NCBI RefSeq assembly: GCF_018812025.1 | Contig: NC_063066.1 | Coordinates: forward strand, 6,629,882 to 6,693,881 | Reading direction: 5' to 3' | DNA length: 64,000 bases | Source of the DNA: Megalobrama amblycephala | Lineage: Eukaryota > Chordata > Actinopteri > Cypriniformes > Xenocyprididae | Part shown: positions 11,379 to 23,040 of the stretch, piece by piece | Position numbering within the stretch: position 1 is the first letter of the stretch | Layout: each line of letters opens with the position of its first letter | Made by a program: the position numbers and the translations under genes | Notes under the pieces: model-generated | What the model saw: only the letters and a program-made list of their open reading frames with translations | Told to the model about the DNA's origin: nothing | Database searches by the model: none

Positions 11379-13243
11379 TTAAAGGATTAGTTCACCCAAA
11401 TATGAAAATTCTGTCATTACAGTTTTTTACAGACGTTAGGACACATTTCTCAATACTTAGGTTACTTTTGCAAAACTCTTCACACAGTGAGTACAACAGA
11501 AGTCTATGTGGGCTAAACTGAGGATCAATTATCATTGCTTTGGCACAAAATGCATTCAGTGACTACATCTCTCAAATTTCATGAATTCTTTTTTCACTCA
11601 GACACAACAACTGCCAAAACTCTTTGTACGTACAGGCCAATTTGCACACGCTTACATACTGTTTTCAAAACTGTTAAACTTATGTTCAAAACAATAACAT
11701 AATTCAAAACTGAATAAGACAGCAATTTGCTACATTTCTACAGTAATATTGTAATGAAATATATGCTGAATCTAAAAAAATCAAATACTATCAAAGCAAT
11801 TAGATGAAACTGAACACCTACACAAGCATTAGTCTTTCAATTTCATTACCATCAATTCAAAAGGGGAAACTTAGGAATAATTTTGTTCTGTAATGTAAAC
11901 ATGGACCATGTAAAAAACTGTAGTGAATTATAAGCAGTAGAGAGTGTCATTCTTGTTTTGTAAAGAAATTTTAAAATAGAAAACATTGTATAATGATACC
12001 TGATGTTAATGTTTTTAGGTCAGTATTTTATGACTGACAAAGTGTGTTTGCTGGGTGAAAACCTTTGCTAGTGTTCTGGAAGAATGAGTTGATTTGAGAC
12101 ATGAATGAAGTGTTTTGGTAGATTTAGTGCATTTTGAATGTGAAATTAACTGCTGTGCCAAGATGAAAGTTGGTTAGGAGAACTGTGTGAAGAGTTTTGA
12201 AAAAGTGACCTAAGTATTGAGAAATGTATCCTAACGATTGTAAAAAACTGTAATTACTCACCCTCATATTGTTCCATGCCCGTAAGACCTTCATTCATCT
12301 TCAGTACACAAATTAACATATTTTGGATAAAATCCGATGGCTCAGTGAGGCCTGAATTGCCAGCAAGTTCATTTACACTTTCAAACGCCCATAAAGCTAC
12401 TAAAGACATATTTAAAACAGTTCATGTGACTACAGTGGTTCAACCTTAATGTTATGAAGCGACGAGAATACTTTTTGTGCGCCAAAAAAACAAAATGACG
12501 ACTTTATTCAACAATATCTAGTCATGGGTGATTTCAAAACACTGCTTCATGAAGCTTCGAAGCTGTATGAATCTTTTGTTTCGAATCAGTGGTTCGGAGC
12601 ACTGCCAAAGTCACGTGAACCATTGAAATTTCGAAACACTTATGATGTAACAAAGCCTCGTTTACTGAAATCACGTGACTTTTGTAGTGTAGGCTTGTTC
12701 AGATGCATCGGCGCTGTGCAGACCGATCGGCGTATGACATCAAAGTATTGCGAGAGCGACTCCTATGCTTTTGAATCGCTCACGCGGTACTTTGATGTCA
12801 TGCACTGTTCGATCTGCGCAGCGCATCTCAAATAAGTCTTTTGAGATTGTTTGATACACGCTCCAAACCACTGATTCGAAACAAAAGATTCGTAAAGCTT
12901 TGAAGCTTCATGAAGCAGTGTTTTGAAATCGCCAATCACTAGATATTGTTGAATAAAGTCGCTATTTTGGCGCACAAAAAGTATTCTCGTCACTTCATAA
13001 CATTAATATTCAACCATTGTAGGCACATGAACTGTTTCAAATGTATCTTTAGTACCTTTCTGGGCATTTGAACATGTAAATTAACTTGCTGTCAATTCAG
13101 GCCTCACTGAGCCATCGGATTTAAAAAAAAAAAATATCTTCATTTGTGTTCCGAAGATGAACAAAGGTCTTACGGGTTTGGAACGACATCAGGATGAGAA
13201 ATTAATGGCAGAATTTTCATTTTTGGGTGAACTAACCCTTTAA
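11379..13243. mobile_element. Element B2: TTAA palindromic MITE, interrupted by a TA element
   Basis: The ends are TTAAAGGATTAGTTCACCCA at 11379 and its inverse TGGGTGAACTAACCCTTTAA ending at 13243. The body is a large imperfect palindrome. 12500-12610 (CTTCATGAAGCTTCGAAGCT) pairs with 12850-12960 (AAGCTTTGAAGCTTCATGAA), and ACTTTTTGTGCGCC pairs with GGCGCACAAAAAGT. Without its 831-bp passenger it would be about 1.03 kb. It lies inside a SINE and has TTAA on both sides. Confidence 0.85.
11420..12250. mobile_element. TA-flanked mariner-like MITE nested in B2
   Basis: The terminal inverted repeats are CAGTTTTTTACAGACGTTAG and its partner CTAACGATTGTAAAAAACTG. They extend inward through TCTCAATACTTAGGT and AACTCTTCACACAG for about 70 bases. 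TA dinucleotides at 11418-11419 and 12251-12252 are the target duplication. Excision would restore CTGTCATTAATTACTCACCC, exactly the sequence seen in the uninterrupted copy at 22265. There is no transposase frame, so it is non-autonomous and of Tc1/mariner type. Confidence 0.9.
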
Positions 13244-13275
13244 GCAAAGCACCTAACCTCCAATCAATTACAAAA

Positions 13276-13689
13276 AAAGAGAATAGCCATTCATTAAATT
13301 TGTTGAGATGAGATTTTGTGCCATTTATGATCAAGAGAAAAAATGAAGGTGGATCTTTTTCATCTTTAGCCCATCTTACCCTGTTTATACCAGCTATGGT
13401 GTGTCTATGCTGATCCTGTTTTAACAATAATAATCTGTATATCTGTCAGGTAACTCAATCTGGCGCTACTTTCCTTTTTACACAGTGATACTCAGTGTTG
13501 CTAGAGCTTTAGAATTTAAACTCAGCTCTTTATGTTTAAATGCTATTGTTTGTATGCTATTGGAACAGTAAATGGATTTTTTTTATTATTGTTATAGCTT
13601 GTTATATTTACCGATTAATAATATTTGAAAGAGTAATTAAAAATTCATTCACCATATGCCTCTTTCTTTCTTTCTTTCTTTCTTTCTAA
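13276..13689. other. Non-coding spacer with CTTT microsatellite
   Basis: A (CTTT)n tract occupies 13660-13687. The remainder, including an 85-codon minus frame at 13170-13427 overlapping the end of B2, shows no gene. Confidence 0.6.
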
Positions 13690-14560
13690 ATCTCTCTGAC
13701 AGACTAGATTCAATACTAACCATATCAGACGATCGAGAATGAGCAGGTTTTCATGACTTAAGCCAAGTAAAGTGATTCACTTCCTTCAGCATGTGTGTGA
13801 GCTTGCATAATTTCTCCCCAGGACCATTTATAATCTGACAAGCAATAATGAAGGCTGGTAGAGTTATAACCCCGAAAGATAAACTTTAATCAAGCTCTGT
13901 TACCTTCGTTCTATTTGAGCATGCCCCAGCATATCCAACATTGTAAGCATCATGTTGAAAGTAAATAGCAAATGTGAAGGCATTTAAGATTGGCCATTTA
14001 AATGTGAAGGGCAGGCTAATATCATTACCACTGAGACTCTCTGCAGTGACCTCCGATCCGTCTGCGCTCTATTTACTTGAATTATGGAAAAATCTCTAAT
14101 TAAAAATGCGAAAAATAAAATCTCTTGATTGTAAAGATGTTAAACAATGATCAACATGGAGAGAAAGTGAAAAATACTGAGATATGAATATGCTTTCTGA
14201 TATATTTAGTATGCAGTTTTTTCAAATAGTTTGAGAGCAAGTGTTCAAAACCTCGCCATTAAAAAATCCACATTGATTTTGTAGAGAGTTGTACAATGAA
14301 CTCACTGGTGAAAATGACTTTATTAATTAACATAATGCAATTTCTGGTATTTACATTCAGTAAATGTTTTGTGCATCATTACTAATAGCATTACATGGAC
14401 GAGTTTAAGTCGAACTGCAACTGACTGATTGAATTATGCGTTATTTCATCAATATGGCTTATTCTTAAAAAGTTACTAATTAATCATATCTGCCTTTATG
14501 CTCCTGGATAACCCCAAACTGAATGAAAGTTCAGTATCTAAATTATTTCAGTGCATGATG
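13690..14560. other. Candidate conserved non-coding element
   Basis: This is single-copy-looking sequence of balanced composition with many AT-core motifs (TAATTAAAA, ATTATGG, AATAATG) and no repeat-family ends. It resembles the vertebrate conserved non-coding tracts found near developmental genes, but nothing in one sequence can prove conservation. There is no usable open frame. Confidence 0.3.
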
Positions 14561-15228
14561 AATGTCTGATGAAGGCTTTCAGGGTTGCAGGCTGATTATT
14601 AGCTTCAGGGTAAGATTAAAGGGAAACTGCAACCTAGCTGACAGTCTGGTTATCTCTATTCGACTAAATGAAAATCATGGCCTGAATCCATCCAAGGAGA
14701 TTAGAAAAATGTGACTGCATTACTGATGTCATTTTGAATTTCTCCTGGTTTTCGAGTCACTTGTTTGACCCACGCCAAAGGCTTAGGTGGACAATATTTG
14801 CATGGAGCACAGCTTTCAAAAATGTGTCTCAACAGATGCACATTTCAGAGCAAAATCAAATAATACCGAGAGCAGATATAAAGAATTATAAATGTTAAGA
14901 TGTGTTATGATAAACAATAAATAAATAAATATGCCTTTTATAGTTTCAAGAGGATAACTTTTTTGTTCTAAATGTCCAAGTTGTTTTTATTAATCATTAT
15001 TCAACAGTTAGTTCATGTCCTCAAGCGGCTAGCCATTGAGTGTACATTGGTTGTATACTCATTATTGAGTGTGTAATGGGATTGAATCGATAATGTCCAC
15101 TATGATTTTGGACACCATGGCTATCCACTCAAATAGTGCACTGTACAAGGGGATAGGGGGTGATTTTTTGTGGTCTCAAAACATCCAGTTTTTGTAATAT
15201 TAAAAGTTATTTTTTGGTTATGCAAACA

Positions 15229-16070
15229 TTAAAGGCATGTAAGTTTCACTGAAAGAGGTCGCTTATTCAAAACATTAACAAAGGCATAGCTCAATGAGTG
15301 TGGAATCATGAGAGTTGTCATCTTCACCTCCACAGCCGATGGAAAGCAATCCGATGCGACTCAGGCAGAAATTGTGTTCATGGGTGAGCTAATGTATTAA
15401 AGTTTTATTAATGTTACTGTGGTATGAAGCATGGAGTGGCTGAGAGCCCAGGACATTTTATGTTGCTGTTTTTTTTTTTTTTTATTATGCTCATATGCTG
15501 CAGTTGGAAGCTAGTGCCAGTCCTTTCATTCTGTTGTTTATGCATATTTTACAAAGTTATGTTTAACGTCCACTTCCTTCTTCTCTGAACCATATGCCTT
15601 TCGAGTCTAAACTTTGTTACAATTAGTTTTGTTACTTAAATTCATATTGTTTTATTTAATTCTAATGAAACAGCTGCAAATGCTGAATTACTACTCATAC
15701 AGGTCAGTTTATTTAACAAATGAAAATTGTGGGGTAATGCAGCGCTGTTTTACTTGGTCAAAAAAAAAATCATACTAAAAATACATTTTAGAGTGTTGAA
15801 CGTTGTATTATAATGTTACTTCGTCGGAGGCAGGTATGATACTTGTTGCACATTGCAGTAAGCTAGATCGATATCAGAATATCATATTAATAAAAGACAA
15901 TGACTTGTTGCTAAATGGCATATATTGTATGGTTGAGAAAATGCTGTATTACTGTTACTACAAATAAAGTTTTTCTAATTGTGCTATGTTAACCACCAAA
16001 ATATCAAGAAAACAAGATTCAAACAATAAGACTAACCGTGTTGAGCTATGTAACAATAATTAGTTTTCTG
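15229..16070. mobile_element. Diverged TTAAAGGCA-family element
   Basis: Starting at TTAAAGGCATGTAAGTTTCA, the sequence follows the same order of motifs as the intact copy at 61502-61961. These are AAGAGGTCGCTTATTCAAAA, GTGTGGAATCATGAGAG and, near 16020, AACAATAAGACTAACCGTG. It is much longer and more diverged than that copy. The right end is lost where it meets the next palindromic element near 16070-16085. Confidence 0.55.
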
Positions 16071-16084
16071 TCGATAAAGGTAGG

Positions 16085-17216
16085 CTATATTTAACAAGTT
16101 ATAAAGTAAAATATCTAGCTTCTGCCTGACTGTATTCTACGGTGACCGGGAGGGGACATGTTCGGTTCACTTAGTTTTGTCGTGGCCACGACATATAAAC
16201 TCGTGGGAACGTGATAATATGTCGTGGCCACAAGATATTAATTCGTGGGAACGTGATAATAAGTCGTTCCCTCACCATATGATCTCGAGGCCACTACTTT
16301 ACATTGCGTGGCCAATCTAATAATAACAAACTTCATTTGAATAATAACAAACTTCATTTGAATGCTATAGTGGCAACGTCGCGCGCAATAGGCTATTTAT
16401 AACTTATTACATTGCGCGCGATGTTGACTAGACAGCATTCAAATAGTCTAATAATAAATTCTTAATTCCGCACTTATTTTATCATTCTTAATTCCAGGTT
16501 GCTATGGTAGCGCGCGTTGTTTACACATGTATAAAAATATATCGTTCCCTCACCATATGATCTCGAGGCCACGACTTTACATCGCGTGGCCACGACATAA
16601 GGATGTCATTACCTCGACAAAATGATCTCGTGGCCACGAGTTATTATCACGTTCCCACGAATTAATATCTTGTGGCCACGACATATTATAACGTTCCCAC
16701 GAGTTTATATCTTGTGGCCACGACATATTATCACGTTCCCACGAGTTTATATGTTGTGGCCACGACAAAACTAAATGAACCGAACATGTCCCCTCCCGGT
16801 CACCGTAGTATTCAACATACAAAGAAAGTGTAAAAATCTTGCAGTTCAAAACGCTTACGCTTCAGCTTACGGAAAAAGTGTAACTGACGCGACGCCAGTT
16901 TACACTTTCTCTGTAACTTGAATACGGAAGGCGGTCTGATGGAAGTTAGATATTTTACTTCATAACTTGTTAAATGTGGATATATTTTTTTACACAAATG
17001 CATCGCTTCGCTTCAGAAGGCTTTTATTAACCCTTCGGAGCCATGTGCAGTACGTTTATGATGGATGGATCATACTCGTTGGTCCCGTTCACTACCACTT
17101 ATAAAGCTTGGATGCGTCAGGATATTTATTAAAATATTTCTGATTGTGTTCATCAGAAAGAAAAAAAGTCATATGCACATAGGTTGGCTTGACGGTGAGT
17201 AAAGCTAATCCTTTAA
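16085..17216. mobile_element. Palindromic TTAA-family element, left end truncated, split by element D
   Basis: TTTAACAAGTTATAAAGTAA at 16090 is inverted as TTACTTCATAACTTGTTAAA near 16955-16975. The right arm runs on to GGTGAGTAAAGCTAATCCTTTAA ending at 17216. It matches the intact relative at 58741-60036, including the AGGCTTTTATTAACCC and TTATAAAGCTTGGATGC segments. The outer left arm is missing. A 670-bp element is inserted at 16138-16807. Confidence 0.75.
16138..16807. mobile_element. Element D: TIR element with arrays of GTCGTGGCCACGAC
   Basis: The termini are TACGGTGACCGGGAGGGGAC and the inverse GTCCCCTCCCGGTCACCGTA. The inverted repeat continues for more than 80 bases. GTATTC flanks both sides (16132-16137 and 16808-16813). 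If the outer C/G belong to the element, the duplication is TATT instead. Both arms contain alternating blocks of the palindrome GTCGTGGCCACGAC and of CGTGGGAACGTGATAAT. The 90-codon minus frame at 16577-16849 is a translation of these blocks. The superfamily is unresolved. Confidence 0.8.
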
Positions 17217-18554
17217 CATTTATTTATCTATTGCATAAAAGCACCTGCAAGGTCGCTGATGGTCAGAAACATCTCTTGTTCTTATCTACAAGGCATGCAT
17301 GAAGACAACAATATATCAGTGAGTTCTTTTTCCACGTTAAATTAAATGGTGACCATGGCATGTTTAACTATACGTAGCTTACCTAAAGGTATGTTAATTT
17401 AATGCAATGAGTAAAGACTTGCTGTTGCATTCGGGATGCATACAACTGCCGACAAAAGAACCGGTCATTACCCTGCTTGCTGCCATGGTGCAAAGACATT
17501 GCCTTAAATAGTCTAATTAACTTAACTGGCCACATAATTGTAGTGCTTGCTCAAGCATGCTTTTTTACAGAACAATGCACATCTAATGACAAACCAATGC
17601 CAACTGTGAGTAGGTAAACCCTCTTAGGGCTCGGATAGTCATTAACATGAAAACATGTAACCCACTAGAGTGAGACACAGTAAGTCGGGAAATAAATAAA
17701 TAAAAATATCTTGTACAGTGATAAGATAAACAAATCCTTTGTCTAAATGGGTCAAAGGCACTGTGTCTAGCAGCCAATAAATCACAACTTGTTTCCAATC
17801 CCAGTTGTCCAAGAAACACTGTGTGGCTGTGTGCTTAACTCATCTTGTTTTTCATGATGTATGGTGGAGCACTCCATCCACACACTAGAGAGAGGCCTCC
17901 GCTCTTCTTTTCCCTCTCTGAACAGTTCCAATGAATGTGGTGATGACCTCCACCTCCCTATACCTGCTTATCTCAAATCTGCTTTAGCAGGGATTCTGTG
18001 TTTTGTTATAATCGACCAATCCTGGTTTAACACCACCGTTTAATTGTGGCTTCATGTAAAGTAGAAATGGATTGATTGTGGTTGATTCAGGCAGTAGGTA
18101 CAGTTTGAGCGACAGCACTGACTGAGTAACAGCGTTCTGTAATATCTTCTGTGTTATGAAGAAAAGTGGACAAGGTCTGCATAAAATGAATATTGGAGAA
18201 GATATACTGTGTTTCAGTGTGTCCTTCAGATGGGCAGTTTTTGTTTGGGTTATAAAACTTTAACCTTGCGATGTCCTACGCATGTATTTCAGATGTTATA
18301 GTATAGCCTTTGTTGATCATCAAGACTGGTGCAATCATGGATAAGTTGTGTTGTACACTGTGTCTTCGCTTAGAAAATAAATTCCATGAATGTTCTTAAG
18401 TTTTATGAATACTGGCTCAGTGTGTTCAAGGCTGGTTAAAGTTGTGCACTATTCAGAAATGAACTGACAAAATCTTTTATATTTCATTTCAGTTCATTAG
18501 ATTGAATTGGCAGCAAACAGGATGTAGAATTGCAATTCAAATTTGAATGCAACA
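17217..18554. other. Unique non-coding sequence
   Basis: No repeat ends, RNA gene or exon is recognised. Short frames at 17583-17819 (minus) and 17861-18043 (plus) lack domains. The stretch 17830-18060 looks single-copy. Confidence 0.5.
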
Positions 18555-18815
18555 CCGTGTCTACACCGAACGCGAGCGGTGCGATGCGACACAACAAAAG
18601 ACAATAGAACCCGTTATATTCAGTGATGTTGTCTACACTGGATGCGGCGCGACGCGAGCGACAGATCTCTGACAGTAAACGGATGCCTCTTTCTATTTAT
18701 GACGTACTGACACGAAGGACAAATGCTTTGTAACAGGCGCTTTGTCGCGTCCAGTGTAGACCGCTTTTAGCTGTTGCGACATGAGAGACAAAGGTCGCGT
18801 CCGGTGTAGACACGG
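18555..18815. mobile_element. CpG-rich MITE, CCGTGTCTACACCG termini
   Basis: The left end CCGTGTCTACACCGAACGCG and the right end CGCGTCCGGTGTAGACACGG are inverted repeats. Internal copies of the same motif (GTCTACACTGGATGCG, GCGTCCAGTGTAGACC) give it a nested symmetrical build. It is 261 bp and CpG-rich. A decayed relative lies at 42105-42330. Confidence 0.85.
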
Positions 18816-18839
18816 ATGTACAATTAAAATTAAGAAATT

Positions 18840-19020
18840 CAAATAACTCCAATATGCACATGACGTCACAGCAGCAGCGCGAATGAGTCTGGAGGGCAGG
18901 GAGTGATTTTTCTATATAGGAATCCTATCAAAAACTCAAAATTCGTATGTTTTGCGTCGTTTATGGTTGCTCAAATCGATGAAATCGAGAACCCAGAAGG
19001 TGTTTATATCGTTAACATAA
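18840..19020 (+). pseudogene. THAP-like first-exon fragment
   Basis: An ATG at 18947 opens a short frame MFCVVYGCSNR that ends at a stop at 18980-18982. The Cys-X4-Cys spacing followed by an Asn-Arg resembles the start of a THAP zinc finger (C2CH), a DNA-binding domain of P-element-like transposons and some host factors. Upstream sequence is CpG-containing with a TGACGTCA-type CRE-like site near 18862. The stop codon and lack of downstream zinc ligands make it a relic at best. It could also be coincidence. Confidence 0.35.
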
Positions 19021-20330
19021 CTTATACCGTTTTTTATAACTATATCGTTTTTTAACTTTAAAAGTTGTCATCTTTAATAGCGTTTTGCGTCTGCTGATAC
19101 TGAAATGAATATGGATACCTGCTTACCTTATTTGTTTTTTGACTTGGTTAAATATCCACATTCTTCATGGTATTGCAGGGAAGAGAAGCTATTTTATCCC
19201 ATTGAATGATAATTTGATGTTTTCACTTCAGTTTTGTAGTATTCCGTTCACAATGTTGATCTGGTTATAACCATGAGAACAGTGTCACGCGCTGCTGCTT
19301 CAGTCATCATATGGTAGAAAATGTTCAAATAAATAAATGTTTAACAAGCTGACAGAAGTCGATTTAACAACAAAGACAACACTTTCAAAAACACTCAGCT
19401 ATGTGATTATTTTATTAAGTGATAGGGAGTGGGTTAAATCAGTGACATTATTAGATTTGATATACGGCGTCTTCCCGTCACCTCCTCAATGCTTCCCTTA
19501 GTGTGTTTTTACACGTATAAAAGGTAACAATTGTATTACACCGTCCAGTTTTTTCTTTGAACGATGATGTGAGCTCCTGTTGCAATTCTCGATTCAGCAT
19601 AAATGACCTACAATGGCGACATTTTTCACAATCGCGACAGAAAATACTGCCCTAACTTCAATAGCAGAAAGGCAGCGCGATATAAACAAACCCAGACTAG
19701 AACTGAACGCGGCGTGACGGCAGCTTCACATCCTCTATATCTACCTCCTCGATGGCAGGAAAGTCTTTCAATTCCGTGGAAAAGTCACTCATCTTCATAA
19801 CATAAAGATCACGTCCAACATATGTTGTGATTTTCTGTTTATACCTTTCTAAACCATGCAGCGCAGAAAGGACTTTTCTCCATCTCTTCCATTCTAAATT
19901 TCACCGCTTGCCCTCCATCGGTATTTCGCGCGTCACCAGAACCACGTGATTGCAAACAACCTATTCTAGCTAAGTTAAGACAGTTGAAGGTTGTCTTGAC
20001 AAAGGCTTGATTTGTTACCATCACACCGCAACAATCAAACTTGCTTTCGTGCTGCCGCTGAGCCAGAGAAAACAGCGATCATGTAACAGCTTCACAAACA
20101 GTGTTTTCAACTGCACAGTATTGCTATTTCTATGTCGCAAACATCAAATAATAACAAAATATGACCTTTGAAACTAATGTTAAGCTTCAAATAAAGATAG
20201 GTGGTGACCAGTGAAGGGATGGATTCTGGAATACACTGCCGCTTCAATATATATCTTTTAAGTTATTAATCAACATATATCTTTCTGTTAAATTATTTGA
20301 ATGACTTCTTCAATGTATGTTAAAGCATCT
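19021..20330. other. Non-coding sequence, possibly degraded transposon body
   Basis: The stretch 19560-19960 is richer in CpG than its neighbours and has short opposing frames (19603-19800 plus, 19839-20024 minus). It may be the body or promoter of an old transposon linked to the THAP-like fragment. No catalytic motif is visible. Confidence 0.35.
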
Positions 20331-20639
20331 GTTTTCATCTGTACCTCTCACTGAGAGAAAAGAACATGTTATCAGTATGTTTTGGGGAAAGTTTCCTGCT
20401 CAGAGCAGAGCTCAGCTCAACTTCAGCCTTGAAGAAGCTGTGAATCATGTATCTGTGTATGTGCGCTAAGTGTTTTGTGCAGGTCCCTTTGTACTGGACA
20501 ACTGGCATTCTGCTTGAGACCAGCAGACACCATGTCATGACCCCAAAAGGACATCCGGTACCTAAATTCAGGGTCCCCCTCGTCATCACCATGCTTCTTA
20601 CTATCTGTCCACGTGTGGAAAATTTCTAATCTTGTCTAT

Positions 20640-20895
20640 TTTTCTTAGCCAATCAGAATCATTCAACCTGAAGTAATGACGTAGTTAGTTGACTCTGTTA
20701 GAGTATAATTGTTGTGGAAATGTGAATGTACGCGGAGCGGCCTACTAAATCCTTCAGAGACTTGAAGCTGGCTTCTGCTGATGAAACTGTAAACTATTCT
20801 TCATTAAATTTTTCTTCAATTTATTATTTTTTTTTAAACTTTGACTCCGGGTCTTTATTCAACATATCTGGTTTCAAGGGTCCTAAACTGTTTAT
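20640..20895 (+). mobile_element. Possible solo or truncated LTR
   Basis: The segment has features of an LTR 3' half: a polyadenylation-like CATTAAATTT near 20803, a T-rich tract, then GACTCCGGGTCTTTATTCAACA. The left boundary is not clear, no second copy lies in the window and no target duplication is seen. An unrelated repeat remains possible. Confidence 0.3.
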
Positions 20896-21186
20896 CCCCA
20901 ACACCAGTGACTCTTAAAATGTATTTGATGTATTAAATCATTCAAGTTTCATTCAAATCAATATATTTTTAATAGACCAATTTATAACATTTTAGACATT
21001 TTGTCTGAACCTAAAGTAAATAACATGTTATTTTGTTCAGTTGTCTAATGTAATAAAAAAAAAAAAATCCAGATTATCCATAATCATAAATGAAGCTTGA
21101 AACATAATAAATTTGGCATTTAACTAATACTATTAGCACTGTGTCTTATTTTAAAGATGTGGTGCTTCTCATCCATCCTTGTGGCA

Positions 21187-21271
21187 GAGGGATAGATAGA
21201 TAGATAGATAGAGAGATAGAGAGATAGAGAGATGGAGATAGAGAGATAGTTTTGCACACAAAACTGTCTTT

Positions 21272-21322
<51 letters not shown>
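21187..21322. repeat. GATA/GAGA, poly-A and TA microsatellite cluster
   Basis: GATAGATAGATA then GAGATA units occupy about 21187-21250. A poly-A run follows at about 21272-21285 and a (TA)n tract at about 21286-21322. Confidence 0.9.
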
Positions 21323-21324
<2 letters not shown>

Positions 21325-21651
21325 TGACCACTTTCAGATATTCCACTGTGACACTCAAAAAGCTGACAGCTTGAAGAAGCCTGTCAGCTTTGCCATACTG
21401 ACATCTCTAATAACAAAATGTGGTGCAATGTGGCACCTAATTTGCTGGCTCATTCACCTCCCTTGATAGCAGGTGTCAGCAAAATGATGGTGATAAAAAT
21501 ATGATGTGCTGTATCATAGGTTTATGTATTGATTCAATTTGCAGGACAACGCATGAAAAACAAACATTAGGGGGTTTCTAAATTAAATTGAACTTAGTTT
21601 GTGTGTATAGATCCAGACAATTTTAATTCCATTTTGGCAGATATCAGCCTT

Positions 21652-21653
21652 GA

Positions 21654-21716
<63 letters not shown>

Positions 21717-21717
21717 T
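21652..21717. repeat. (GAAA)n microsatellite
   Basis: This is an uninterrupted tetranucleotide tract of about 16 units. Confidence 0.95.
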
Positions 21718-22230
21718 AGCTTTAGAGGCACAAAATAACATGGATAGTTCTATTATGATATGGTATCACAGCTTTCCACCCACACAGGTAGAAACTTAAT
21801 TTGTTTATTTGTTGCCAGATGTACAGAATCAGTAACATTTCACACTGTAGTTAACTGTAGTCTTTTTATTTTTTTTTATTTTTAGTGTTTATTTAAAACA
21901 AAGCAAATGTGGTAGAATGTTATTCTCAAACTATGTGGCAGTTGGCAATGTAATTCACATATTCCCTCTATTATGAATGTCTTCACCTATATTTGCTATA
22001 GCATTATTTTGACCAACATGCTGTGGCTTTGTTTTGTGTTCATTGTAAAGAACTAAAATGAGTTATGTTTTACATGACAAATTTAATAAATTGGTTTTAT
22101 TGATTGAGTGTTTAAATCTACAGTCTCTTTCCCTGAAAAACAAAAATAGTTTGAACACCGAGAAGGTGGAACTAATGACTGACTTCCCAGAAACAAGAGT
22201 GTGAACAGACTACAAAAACGGTGTGCTTGA
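21718..22230. other. Non-coding spacer
   Basis: No repeat ends or exons are recognised. A T-rich run lies near 21866-21882. Confidence 0.5.
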
Positions 22231-23025
22231 TTGAAGGGTTAGTTCACCCAAAAATGTAATCTCTGTCATTAATTACTCACCCTCATGTCGTTCCACACCC
22301 GTAAGACCTGTGTTCATCTTCGGAATACAAATTGAGGTATTTTTGATGAAATCCGAGAGGTATATGACTTGTCCATAGACAGCAATATAATCAACACTTT
22401 TAAGGTCTAGAAAGGTACTAAAGACATTGTTAAAATAGTCGACGTGACTGCAGTGGTTCAACCTTAATGTTACGAAGCGACGAGAATACTTTTTGTGTGC
22501 AAAAACAAAACAAAAATAATGACTTTATTCAACAATCTCTTCTCTTCCCTGTCATTGTCCTTACACAGTTGAGTAAGCACAGTGAAGGCTTCTGTGTTTA
22601 CGTCCAAATGCCGGCTCAGTATTGGCCAAAGCTGATCATGTGACAAGCATGACGCATGCGTGTGATGCTGACTCAGGAGCCGGCCAATAATAAGTCGGTG
22701 TTCTGACGTAGAACCTGGAAGCTCTGGGCGTAAGCTGTTGAATAAAGTAATTATTTTTCTTTTGTTTTTGCACACAAAAAGTATTCTCGTCGCTTCATAA
22801 CATTAAGGTTGAATGACTGCAGTCACGTCGACTTTAACGATGTCTTTAGTACCTTTCTGGACCTTGAAAGTGTTGATTATGTTACTGGACGAGTCATATA
22901 CCTCTCGGATTTCATCAAAAATGTCTTTGTGTTCCGAAGATGAACAAAGGTCTTACGGGTTTGGAACGTCATGAGAGTGAGTAATTAATGACAGAATTTT
23001 CATTTTTGGGTGAACTAACCCTCTA
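22231..23025. mobile_element. Element B3: intact palindromic MITE
   Basis: This is the cleanest uninterrupted copy of the B family, about 795 bp. The left end GAAGGGTTAGTTCACCCAAA mirrors TTTTGGGTGAACTAACCCTC at the right. Arms match for several hundred bases (GTTCCACACCCGTAAGACCT against AGGTCTTACGGGTTTGGAAC; GAAGCGACGAGAATACTTTT against AAAAGTATTCTCGTCGCTTC). The terminal tetranucleotides TTGA and CTAA look like decayed TTAA. The small frames inside (62 and 101 codons, minus) are incidental. Confidence 0.9.
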
Positions 23026-23040
23026 ATGCTAATTCCAGTA

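Larger units (their letters stand above)
11283..13275 (+). mobile_element. tRNA-Ser-like SINE split by element B2
   Basis: The 5' part at 11285-11381 begins GGCAGTCGTGGCCTAATGG, which resembles the head of a serine tRNA and its A box. It has a B-box-like GGTTGCGGGTTTGAGTTTC. It breaks after AGTGCCC at a TTAA. The expected continuation GCAAAGCACCTAACC resumes at 13244, directly after the inserted element. The SINE is therefore older than the insertion and gives a readable empty site. Confidence 0.7.

Noticed and set aside
12524..12993. Opposing frames of 103 and 76 codons that encode the same peptide start
   Set aside because: They are mirror images produced by the palindromic arms of element B2.
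16577..16849. 90-codon minus-strand frame with SWPQDINSWERDN repeats
   Set aside because: It is the translation of the subterminal palindrome array of element D and has no independent support.
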